A stretch of DNA of 5,456 bases, from contig CALPSK010000075.1 of the NCBI GenBank assembly GCA_943326215.1, positions 1-5,456 of the forward strand. Direction: 5' to 3'. Source of the DNA: Sediminibacterium ginsengisoli. GTDB lineage: Bacteria > Bacteroidota > Bacteroidia > Chitinophagales > Chitinophagaceae. The translations under genes and the position numbers were made by a program. Positions 1-5,456 of this stretch are shown piece after piece; within the stretch, counting starts at the first letter, position 1, and every line of letters starts with the position of its first letter. Below the pieces are notes generated by a model. That model was not told the DNA's origin. It made no database searches and worked only from the letters and a program-made list of their open reading frames with translations.

Positions 1-2
1 AA

Positions 3-509
3 GCTGCCTTAGAAGCTGGTGCGCATATTATAAATGATATTAGCTGTGCTAGTATTGATGAAAATATATTGACAGTGGTGGCTAAATACAATGCAGGGTA
101 TATTGGTATGCATTTAACGGGCGGTATTGATACTATGCATAAAGTAGAGACTAGAGAAGATATTATGGAATCAATCATTTCTTATTTTGAAGTTAAAAAG
201 AAATTATTAGCTAAACATGGTATCCTTCATTGGGTTATTGATCCTGGTTTTGGATTTGGGAAAACCGTGGAAGAAAATTTCACCATTATTAAAAAATTAG
301 ATTCCTTAAAACAACTTGGACTTCCCATTTTAGTAGGGGCTTCTAGAAAATCGAGTTTATATAAAACCTTGGGTATAGCATCCAAAGAGGCTTTAAATGC
401 AACTACAGTTGCGAACACTGTGGCTTTATTAAATGGCGCGAACATTCTTAGAGTGCATGATGTTAAAGAAGCTAATGAAATAATTCAATTACTACCCTAC
501 CTAAAATAA
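3..509 (+). CDS. folP: Dihydropteroate synthase, C-terminal part (5' end outside window)
   Basis: The enzyme condenses 6-hydroxymethyl-dihydropterin pyrophosphate with p-aminobenzoate to give 7,8-dihydropteroate in cytoplasmic folate synthesis; it is the sulfonamide target. The frame is open from base 3 to the TAA at 507-509, giving 168 visible residues. The family is about 270-280 residues, so roughly 100-110 N-terminal residues lie upstream. A TTG at 69 is not the real start, because the homology continues before it (AALEAGAHIINDIS at fragment residues 1-14, with the pterin-binding Asn at 11). Other family blocks are DPGFGFGKT (about 80-88), LVGASRKS (about 110-117, pterin and sulfonamide-site Lys) and ILRVHDV (about 148-154, phosphate-binding Arg and His). 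The block usually written HMxGxPxxMQ is here HLTGGIDTMHK, which lacks the usual Pro. The gene is followed by two hairpins and faces the convergent FKBP gene. Family assignment is secure. Confidence 0.95.
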   Translation, partial: AALEAGAHIINDISCASIDENILTVVAKYNAGYIGMHLTGGIDTMHKVETREDIMESIISYFEVKKKLLAKHGILHWVIDPGFGFGKTVEENFTIIKKLDSLKQLGLPILVGASRKSSLYKTLGIASKEALNATTVANTVALLNGANILRVHDVKEANEIIQLLPYLK

Positions 510-549
510 AAATGCTCCTCTTATTAGGAGAAGCATTTTATATATTTTA
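509..549. terminator. Hairpin terminator after folP, probably bidirectional
   Basis: An 8-bp stem, AAAATGCT (509-516) with AGCATTTT (532-539), continues past one C/A mismatch into four more pairs (518-521 with 527-530, the last a T-G wobble) around the loop TATTA (522-526). On the + strand it overlaps the folP stop codon and runs into a T-rich stretch. On the - strand the stem is followed by TATTTTAG, a better U-tract, so it may also stop transcripts leaving the FKBP gene. Confidence 0.7.
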
Positions 550-551
550 AG

Positions 552-582
552 AAATAGTAAATTCTTAGTTTACTATTTTTTT
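552..582. terminator. Second hairpin with T7 tract in the folP/FKBP convergent gap
   Basis: A perfect 10-bp stem, AAATAGTAAA (552-561) with TTTACTATTT (569-578), encloses a 7-nt loop (562-568). It runs straight into a tract of seven T (576-582) on the + strand, as in an intrinsic terminator for folP read-through. The stem is AT-rich and therefore weak. On the - strand it lies 12 bp past the FKBP stop codon but lacks a following U-tract there. Confidence 0.55.
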
Positions 583-589
583 CTACTTA

Positions 590-1501
590 TTATCTTACTG
601 GTGGCGGTGGAGGTGCAATAGTGTTTGCTTTTGGAGCAGCAGTTACATCTTGAATTTCAATATCAAAGGCTAAGTTATCATAAGGTTTGATAGCGCCATT
701 TGCTTGTGGGCCATAAGCCAACATTGCAGGAATGTATAAAACGCCTTTTCCTCCTTTACCAAAATACTTTAATCCGATATCCCAACCTGGAATAACGCTA
801 CCTGTACCTACTTTTACATCGTAAGGTCTAGCCTTAGGATCGTTAGGGTTCATATTAGTATCGAATACTTCACCCTTCAAATTATATCCTTTATAGAATA
901 CACTTGCAATTTTTGTAGAATCAATTCTGTTGGCGGCATCTCCAGCTACTTTTGTTACAACAAATACACCTTCTGGAGATTGTACTGCAGTAATTTTATT
1001 TTTAGCTAAATAAGCTGCAATAACAGCAATCTCTCTTGCTTTTTCTTTGTCTTGCTCTTTTTTGTAATCGGCATCTACTAATTTAACATCCGTAAATACA
1101 TCTAAGATTTCAGCTCTACCTAAAATTATATCTTTCGCTTTGAATACTTCATTCAATTGTAAAACTTTCATACTTACTAAAGAATCAATGTATAAAGAGA
1201 ACTCAACCTTATCTCCTTTTCTACATTTCATAATTACTTCTGTGAATGTATACTTACCTAAACGAGCAGTGTCAATAGGGAAATAAACTGGTATAGCACC
1301 AAAAGTTGAACTTAAAGTAGTGTCTTTAGATTTTAACTTGTACTCTACATTTAATTTAACGAATTGACCTTGTTGCAATAATTTCTCATTACCACTACCG
1401 TGTGTAATTTTGTAAGGCATACCAGATGGGGCTTTTTCATATTGGTTACAACTTGCAAACAAGACAATAGCAGCCACTAACTTTAATGTTGATTTTATCA
1501 T
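590..1501 (-). CDS. FKBP-type peptidyl-prolyl cis-trans isomerase, lipoprotein
   Basis: Predicted envelope lipoprotein of 303 residues that catalyses cis-trans isomerisation of X-Pro bonds. Residues 1-18 form a lipoprotein signal (Lys at 3 and 7, a hydrophobic core, and LFASC with the lipidated Cys at 18). Residues about 35-138 resemble an FKBP fold without recognisable active-site motifs. A charged helical linker follows (about 144-170). The C-terminal FKBP domain spans about 176-287: Tyr203, Phe213-Asp214, VIPGW at 236-240, AYG at 262-264 and Phe279 match the FKBP ligand pocket. Glu before the VI is Ser here. The protein ends in a proline-run tail (APPPPPVR). The ATG lies 2 bp after the stop of the upstream nrnA-like gene, so the two are very probably one transcript; there is no Shine-Dalgarno sequence. 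The architecture resembles Bacteroidota FKBP lipoproteins related to gliding protein GldI, but orthology to GldI cannot be claimed. Confidence 0.9.
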   Translation of the reverse strand: MIKSTLKLVAAIVLFASCNQYEKAPSGMPYKITHGSGNEKLLQQGQFVKLNVEYKLKSKDTTLSSTFGAIPVYFPIDTARLGKYTFTEVIMKCRKGDKVEFSLYIDSLVSMKVLQLNEVFKAKDIILGRAEILDVFTDVKLVDADYKKEQDKEKAREIAVIAAYLAKNKITAVQSPEGVFVVTKVAGDAANRIDSTKIASVFYKGYNLKGEVFDTNMNPNDPKARPYDVKVGTGSVIPGWDIGLKYFGKGGKGVLYIPAMLAYGPQANGAIKPYDNLAFDIEIQDVTAAPKANTIAPPPPPVR

Positions 1502-1503
1502 TT

Positions 1504-2520
1504 TTATTTTAATTGTGTTAATTGTGATGTGTATTCTTTTATAATGGTTTTAAAATCGGTTGCGGTTTCTTCCACAGACTTTGAAGATCTTCCTCCAGCG
1601 GCATTCGCATGCCCTCCCCCTTCAAAATGTGTGCGTGCAAATATATTAACATCGAAGTTACTTTTGCTCCTAAAACTCCATTTTCTTTCTTCTTCCCTGT
1701 CAATGACTATGGCGGCTAGCTTAATACCCTCAATGGATAACAAATAATTAACCAATCCTTCGGTATCCCCTGTTTTTAATTCGAATTTATATATATCCGT
1801 TTTGGGGATGGCCATCAGGGCAGTATTTAATTCAGGAATTACCGTCATTCTATTTAAAAAAGCATTGCCCATAAACTTTAATCTTCCCTCTGAAGAATTA
1901 TCATATATTTTTTCATGGATTAATGAATGCTTCAAACCTAATTCTTTTAAATGGGCTACTATTTTATGCACAGAAGCCGAAGTAGAAGGGAAACGGAAAG
2001 AACCTGTATCGGTCATCAGTCCTGTATATAAACAAGTGGCAATATCAAGATTTATTAAATTACTATGGCCCGATTCTACTATGAAATTATAAATCATTTC
2101 ACAGGTAGAACTCATCATCACATCGCTTATACCATAGGCAAAGGAAGGCGTATCGGGTTGTTGGTGATGATCCACTAATATTTTAAGTGCTTTTGCTTCT
2201 TTAATAATGGGTTCCAAATGCTTTGTACGGTGCAGTATATTAAAGTCCAAACAAAACACATAATCGGCTGCTTGAATGATACTGGTAGCTTTTTCTTTAT
2301 TAGATTCAAAATCAATCACATTTTCTGTGCCTGGCATCCAATCTAAAAAGGAAGCCCAATTCGTGGGAGATACTACCGTTACCTCATGGCCCAACTGCTT
2401 TAAAAAATGGTATAGACCCAAACTAGAGCCCATCGCATCGCCGTCTGGCTTTTGATGCGAAGTAATAACAGCCTTAAAAGGTTTATTCAGAATGGGGTAA
2501 AATTGTTCAATTGATTGCAT
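1504..2520 (-). CDS. nrnA: DHH/DHHA1 phosphoesterase, NrnA type (oligoribonuclease / pAp phosphatase)
   Basis: Cytoplasmic metal-dependent phosphoesterase of 338 residues, close to the usual NrnA length of about 310-345. Family members remove mononucleotides from 2-5 nt RNAs and dephosphorylate 3'-phosphoadenosine 5'-phosphate to AMP. DHH motifs are in order: HQKPDGDAMGS (22-32, with metal ligands His22, Asp26 and Asp28), VFCLDFN (88-94, Asp92), VDHH (116-119), and GLMTDTGSFRF (167-177, Asp171). The DHHA1 domain ends in GGGHANAAGG (301-310), the substrate-binding glycine-rich loop, with FRSK (283-286) before it. No catalytic residue is missing. The start is firm: an in-frame TAA lies 15 bases upstream of the ATG, with no ATG, GTG or TTG between. 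It is first in an operon with the FKBP gene (2-bp gap) and divergent from ndk. NrnA is the best subfamily call. The exact substrate range is inferred from the family. Confidence 0.92.
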   Translation of the reverse strand: MQSIEQFYPILNKPFKAVITSHQKPDGDAMGSSLGLYHFLKQLGHEVTVVSPTNWASFLDWMPGTENVIDFESNKEKATSIIQAADYVFCLDFNILHRTKHLEPIIKEAKALKILVDHHQQPDTPSFAYGISDVMMSSTCEMIYNFIVESGHSNLINLDIATCLYTGLMTDTGSFRFPSTSASVHKIVAHLKELGLKHSLIHEKIYDNSSEGRLKFMGNAFLNRMTVIPELNTALMAIPKTDIYKFELKTGDTEGLVNYLLSIEGIKLAAIVIDREEERKWSFRSKSNFDVNIFARTHFEGGGHANAAGGRSSKSVEETATDFKTIIKEYTSQLTQLK

Positions 2521-2527
2521 AGAGGTA

Positions 2528-2535
2528 CAAATTTA
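2528..2535 (-). promoter_or_regulatory. Putative nrnA-FKBP promoter, -7 element
   Basis: On the - strand this is TAAATTTG, a full match to the Bacteroidota -7 consensus TAnnTTTG. A -33 element is poor: ACTG sits 19 bases upstream where TTTG is expected. The element ends only 7 bases before the nrnA ATG, so the transcript would carry almost no leader. It shares sequence with the likely -33 region of the ndk promoter on the other strand. Confidence 0.5.
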
Positions 2536-2565
2536 GCGTAAATCAGATGTTTTTCAGTAATTTTG
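2533..2565 (+). promoter_or_regulatory. Putative ndk promoter
   Basis: TAATTTTG at 2558-2565 fully matches the Bacteroidota -7 consensus TAnnTTTG. TTAG at 2533-2536 matches three of four bases of the -33 element TTTG, at 21-bp spacing. Transcription would begin near 2570, giving a leader of about 28 bases before the ndk ATG at 2599. The site overlaps the divergent nrnA -7 element. Confidence 0.5.
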
Positions 2566-2598
2566 CGCCTGCAATTAGCAACTAATAATAAATTAACT

Positions 2599-3012
2599 AT
2601 GAACCGCACATTTACGATGATTAAGCCAGATGCCACTTCAAAAGGCTATACTGGAGCAATATTAGACCAAATTATTAAGGCTGGATTTAGCGTTAAAGCC
2701 ATGAAATGGACAAAATTAACCGTTGAACAAGCTGGTCAATTCTATGAGGTTCATAAAGAACGCCCTTTTTATGGTGAATTAGTAGCCTTTATGAGTTCTG
2801 GCCCTATTGTGGCTGCTATCTTAGAAAAAGAAAACGCTGTAGCCGATTTTAGAAAATTAATTGGGGCTACTAATCCTGCTCAAGCAGAAGAAGGAACGAT
2901 TAGAAAGAATTTTGCAGCTTCTATGGGAGAAAATGCTGTTCACGGAAGTGATAGTGATGAGAATGCACAAATTGAAGGAAACTTCTTCTTTGCTGCTACT
3001 GAAAGATTTTAA
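2599..3012 (+). CDS. ndk: Nucleoside diphosphate kinase
   Basis: Transfers the gamma phosphate from ATP to other (d)NDPs through a phospho-histidine intermediate, balancing cytoplasmic nucleotide pools. From the ATG at 2599 the protein has 137 residues, close to the usual bacterial 137-143. All catalytic residues are present: Lys9 (TMIKPDA), Tyr49, Arg85, Thr91, Arg102, Asn112 and the phosphorylated His115 in NAVHGSDS. They keep a constant offset of 3 from human NDPK numbering. A longer frame from a TTG at 2563 would add 12 residues with no family counterpart and would begin inside the predicted -7 promoter element, so it is rejected. There is no Shine-Dalgarno sequence; the region before the start is A/T-rich, as is normal in Bacteroidota. 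The gene is monocistronic: divergent from nrnA and closed by a strong terminator. The identification is secure. Confidence 0.97.
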   Translation: MNRTFTMIKPDATSKGYTGAILDQIIKAGFSVKAMKWTKLTVEQAGQFYEVHKERPFYGELVAFMSSGPIVAAILEKENAVADFRKLIGATNPAQAEEGTIRKNFAASMGENAVHGSDSDENAQIEGNFFFAATERF

Positions 3013-3017
3013 TTCAT

Positions 3018-3053
3018 AAAAAAGGCCCTTAAGAAAAATTAAGGGCCTTTTTA
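3018..3053. terminator. Strong bidirectional intrinsic terminator between ndk and helicase gene
   Basis: A 9-bp perfect stem, GGCCCTTAA (3024-3032) with TTAAGGGCC (3039-3047), encloses the loop GAAAAA (3033-3038). It is extended by A-T pairs from the flanking A-tract (3018-3023) and T-tract (3048-3052). The flanking tracts supply U-runs in both directions. It lies 5 bp after the ndk stop and about 28 bp after the stop of the convergent helicase gene, so it serves both. Confidence 0.92.
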
Positions 3054-3080
3054 TTTTATATAATAATTTTTTCGAGCGTA

Positions 3081-4409
3081 TTATTTCTTGCCTCCTCTTG
3101 AAATAGGCTTGCCGTACTTTTTCTGCATTATTTCTTTTCTATTCTTGCGTACATTCACTTTGCTATTCTTAGCCGATTTTTCGTGGAAGGCTGGGCCCGA
3201 TTCTTCTTTCTTAGGCAGTTTAATTTGAATAATTTTCATTCTAACTTTCGGCTTCTCGTCCTCCGTTAAAATGGATGATATTTCTAAATCATCTGGCAAG
3301 GCTAAATGTGGAATGGCTTGCTTCATTAAAGTTTCTATTCCCTTTTGTAAAACTTTTTCTTTCTCTGTTACAAAGGTCATGGCAATACCTTTTTTATCTG
3401 CTCTTCCTGTTCTTCCAATACGGTGAATATAATTTTCGGGCACATCGGGTGTATCAAAATTAATTACATGTGTTACTTCTGCTACATCAATACCTCTGGC
3501 CATCACATCGGTAGCAATTAAATATTTGTATACTCCTGCTTTAAATTGTTTAACGGTATTAAAACGATGATTTTGTTCTTTGTTAGAATGTATCACGCCT
3601 ACTGTTTCTGGAAACTTTTCATTTAACTTTTCAAAGAGCTGATCTGCCAAAGCTTTGGTAGCAGCGAATATAAGTACCTTGGTCATAGCTTCATTAGAAC
3701 TTAATAAAAGCTCTAACAAATTAACCTTAGTATTAAAATTAGGAACATCATACGCATGTTGAATAATATTTTCAAGCGGTGTTCCTGTTGGTGCTGCTTC
3801 TACTCTTACGGGTGCGCTGAAATAATCATTCATTAATTTTTCAACGTCGTCTGTAATAGTGGCTGAAAAAAGTAAGTTCTGTCTTTTGGCAGGAAGTAAT
3901 TCTAAAATATTTGTGATTTGTTTTCTAAAACCTAAATTCAACATTTCATCCATTTCATCAATGACTAGTTTCTTAATCATTTTTGTTTTAAAAGCGCCGT
4001 TCATGATTAAGTCAAATATTCTTCCTGGTGTGGCTACAATAATATCTGCCCCGCTTTCTAATGCTATTTGTTGCGTATTAATATTCACTCCACCAAATAC
4101 GCCTACTGCAGACAGACTCATATACGGTGTTAACTTATTAACTGCTTCTACTACTTGTACCACTAATTCTCTAGTGGGTACTAAAACTAAAATTTGAGGA
4201 TCTTTATTTTTATCAAATTTCCATTGTCTTAAACAAGGCAATAAATAAGCAAATGTTTTACCTGTTCCTGTTTGTGCAATTCCACATACATCTCTACCCG
4301 ACATCACTATAGGAAAAACCCTGTGCTGAATAGTGGTAGCTTCCTTAAAACCTAGTTCTTCAATAGCTCTTAATAAAGGGGTATTTAAATTTAATTCTTG
4401 AAATGTCAT
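3081..4409 (-). CDS. DEAD-box ATP-dependent RNA helicase with basic C-terminal tail
   Basis: Cytoplasmic RNA helicase of 442 residues that unwinds short RNA duplexes using ATP; family roles are ribosome assembly, cold-stress RNA remodelling and mRNA decay. Both RecA-like domains are complete: Q motif (Phe3, GF at 20-21, Gln28), motif I AQTGTGKT (45-52), Ia PTREL (78-82), Ib ATPGR (126-130), II DEMD (151-154), III SAT (182-184), IV VLIFAATK (245-252), V ATDVMARGID (299-308) and VI HRIGRTGR (329-336). Motif II is DEMD rather than DEAD; the catalytic Asp-Glu pair and last Asp remain. Residues about 386-442 form a Lys/Arg-rich tail likely to bind RNA, as in RhlE-like helicases. The ATG at 4409 places the Q motif at the extreme N-terminus, as is usual. 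The gene is convergent with ndk and divergent from the M1 peptidase gene. It is RhlE/CshA-like, but no specific symbol is justified. Confidence 0.95.
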   Translation of the reverse strand: MTFQELNLNTPLLRAIEELGFKEATTIQHRVFPIVMSGRDVCGIAQTGTGKTFAYLLPCLRQWKFDKNKDPQILVLVPTRELVVQVVEAVNKLTPYMSLSAVGVFGGVNINTQQIALESGADIIVATPGRIFDLIMNGAFKTKMIKKLVIDEMDEMLNLGFRKQITNILELLPAKRQNLLFSATITDDVEKLMNDYFSAPVRVEAAPTGTPLENIIQHAYDVPNFNTKVNLLELLLSSNEAMTKVLIFAATKALADQLFEKLNEKFPETVGVIHSNKEQNHRFNTVKQFKAGVYKYLIATDVMARGIDVAEVTHVINFDTPDVPENYIHRIGRTGRADKKGIAMTFVTEKEKVLQKGIETLMKQAIPHLALPDDLEISSILTEDEKPKVRMKIIQIKLPKKEESGPAFHEKSAKNSKVNVRKNRKEIMQKKYGKPISRGGKK

Positions 4410-4644
4410 AAAGCGTAAATGTGACGCGAAGGTAGTTTATTAAAGCGCTATTGATGCATAAATATTAGATAATTGTAGTTTATAATTTATATAAATACTT
4501 ATATACCAATTACTTAGAATAGTTTAACTATAAATTTAAAGAGTTTGTAATTGAATTTAATAATCTCATATAAATGATAGGTACTGCATTAAAAAAATTA
4601 TATTTAGCTAATGAAAATTTCACAAAAATCTAAAATTTAAATAA
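4410..4644. other. AT-rich divergent intergenic region
   Basis: This 235-bp gap separates the start codons of the helicase (-) and the M1 peptidase (+) and should carry both promoters. It is strongly AT-rich, with poly-A near 4591-4597 and only weak AT hairpins. On the + strand the best -7-like site is TATATTTA (4599-4606), one mismatch from TAnnTTTG and about 39 bases before the peptidase ATG. I see no RNA gene, riboswitch or small ORF that I can support. Confidence 0.5.
4427..4434 (-). promoter_or_regulatory. Possible helicase-gene promoter, -7 element
   Basis: On the - strand this reads TACCTTCG, one base from the Bacteroidota -7 consensus TAnnTTTG. It ends 17 bases before the helicase ATG. 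No convincing TTTG -33 element is seen at the expected spacing, so this is a weak call. Confidence 0.3.
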
Positions 4645-5456
4645 ATGAAATTAAGTATTCAACTAAAGCAGTTCGGTGTAAACTTATGCAAGGTGCTTAC
4701 CATTGTTATGCTAAGCTTGGCATCACTGCAGGTATATAGTCAAAATGATGATAACATTAATAGTAGAGATATTGCCTACCTTACTTCTGGAGGTAAATTA
4801 CATCCCTTGCAAGCTATTATGGATATCAGACATTATACCATTGCCTTGGATGTAGATGTAGCAAAGCAATCCATTAGTGGTTCGACTGAAGTAAGTTTGA
4901 ATTTGTCTAAAAAAACAGATACTATTTTACTTGATTTAATTCATTTATATAAGGTGACTAAAATTAAAGTGAATAATAAAGCTGCTACCTTCTATCAACA
5001 CGACGATAAAATATTTATTAGTTCCGCTGCAGGTTTTGGAATAGGTAATCAAAAAGTATTTATTGAATATAGTGGTATACCTCCTGTTGCTATTAAACCT
5101 CCTTGGGATGGAGGATTTACTTGGAAAAAAGACAGTGCAGGATATGATTGGATATCTATCAATATTCAAGCTGAAGGTGGAAAAATGTACTTCCCTTCTA
5201 AGGATCATCCAAGCGATGAACCGAATGAAGGAGCCGATTTAAAAATTACCGTGCCTTCTCATTTAGTAGTGGCAGGGCCAGGGTTATTAATGAATACTAG
5301 CACTAAGAAAAATAAAGCAACTTATCATTGGAAAACGAATTATACTATTAGTAATTATTGTATTTTATTTAATATAGGTAAGTATAAAGTGTATAAAGAT
5401 GAGTTAACCACTATTCTTGGCAATAAAGTACCCATTGAATATTATGTATTAGAAGT
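4645..5456 (+). CDS. Secreted M1-family metallopeptidase (aminopeptidase N-like), N-terminal part
   Basis: The frame opens at the ATG at 4645 and stays open to the right edge, giving 270 complete residues plus two bases. A signal peptide is clear: Lys at 2, 8 and 16, a hydrophobic core at about 17-30, and likely cleavage after VYS before Gln33, a common Bacteroidota style. From about 52 the sequence matches the beta-rich N-terminal domain of M1 peptidases: HPLQAIMDIRHYTIALDVDV (53-72), GSTEVSLNL (79-87), PPWDGGFTW (152-160), the substrate-anchoring region IQAEGG followed by YFPSKDHPSDEPN (174-194), and VPSHLVVAGPG (203-213). The catalytic GxMEN and HExxH motifs would lie beyond the window, so activity cannot be judged. 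M1 enzymes are zinc aminopeptidases that remove N-terminal residues from peptides; this one should act in the periplasm or outside the cell. There is no Shine-Dalgarno sequence. Any C-terminal sorting domain is out of view. Confidence 0.88.
   Translation, partial: MKLSIQLKQFGVNLCKVLTIVMLSLASLQVYSQNDDNINSRDIAYLTSGGKLHPLQAIMDIRHYTIALDVDVAKQSISGSTEVSLNLSKKTDTILLDLIHLYKVTKIKVNNKAATFYQHDDKIFISSAAGFGIGNQKVFIEYSGIPPVAIKPPWDGGFTWKKDSAGYDWISINIQAEGGKMYFPSKDHPSDEPNEGADLKITVPSHLVVAGPGLLMNTSTKKNKATYHWKTNYTISNYCILFNIGKYKVYKDELTTILGNKVPIEYYVLE

Noticed and set aside
227..445. Minus-strand 72-residue reading frame inside folP
   Set aside because: It lies wholly within the strongly conserved folP coding sequence and has no recognisable domain; it is a shadow frame.
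1529..1747. Plus-strand 72-residue reading frame opposite nrnA
   Set aside because: Antisense to the conserved DHHA1 domain, with no family resemblance and no promoter or start context.
1802..2092. Plus-strand 96-residue reading frame opposite nrnA
   Set aside because: Antisense to the middle of nrnA, with low-complexity shadow composition and no domain.
2563..2598. Longer ndk from a TTG start adding 12 residues
   Set aside because: The extra residues have no counterpart in nucleoside diphosphate kinases, the ATG at 2599 gives the normal family N-terminus, and the TTG lies inside the predicted -7 promoter element.
3275..3463. Plus-strand 62-residue frame, hydrophobic, resembling a small membrane protein
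   Set aside because: The hydrophobic runs are the antisense of Lys/Glu-rich helicase codons, a common artefact; there is no independent support.
3859..4197. Plus-strand 112-residue reading frame opposite the helicase
   Set aside because: Antisense to helicase motifs Ia to III, which are clearly the coding strand.
4479..4500. Small AT-only inverted repeat (TTTATA ... TATAAA) in the divergent gap
   Set aside because: Six A-T pairs in a very AT-rich stretch are expected by chance; there is no U-tract or GC core to suggest a terminator or operator.
4945..5208. Minus-strand 87-residue reading frame
   Set aside because: Lies opposite the M1 peptidase N-terminal domain, whose plus-strand frame is open and matches the family throughout.

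Overview
The window reads as ordinary core chromosome of a member of the Bacteroidota, most likely a Chitinophagaceae-like or related low-GC lineage. This rests on the AT-rich composition, the absence of Shine-Dalgarno sequences before the genes, matches to the Bacteroidota promoter element TAnnTTTG, and protein styles typical of the phylum (an FKBP-type lipoprotein and a secreted M1 peptidase whose signal peptide appears to end just before Gln). The genus cannot be fixed from the sequence alone.

Layout, left to right: the 3' part of a dihydropteroate synthase gene (folP, +, cut by the left edge); an intergenic stretch with two back-to-back hairpins; an FKBP-type peptidyl-prolyl isomerase lipoprotein (-) sitting 2 bp downstream of a DHH/DHHA1 phosphoesterase of the NrnA type (-); a 78-bp divergent promoter region; nucleoside diphosphate kinase (ndk, +); a strong bidirectional terminator; a DEAD-box RNA helicase with a basic tail (-); a 235-bp AT-rich divergent intergenic region; and the N-terminal part of a secreted M1-family metallopeptidase (+) that runs off the right edge.

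Functionally the window mixes housekeeping roles: folate synthesis (FolP), nucleotide balance (Ndk makes NTPs; NrnA degrades nanoRNA and pAp), RNA remodelling (DEAD-box helicase) and envelope protein folding or processing (FKBP lipoprotein, M1 peptidase). NrnA and Ndk are transcribed divergently from promoters that appear to overlap. The FKBP gene is almost certainly co-transcribed behind nrnA.

I see no mobile element, CRISPR array, tRNA, rRNA, toxin-antitoxin pair or defence cassette. No undescribed system is evident. The most interesting points are modest: a possibly leaderless nrnA transcript with overlapping divergent promoters, a DEMD variant of helicase motif II, a probable degenerate second FKBP domain, and an unusual substrate-loop motif in FolP.
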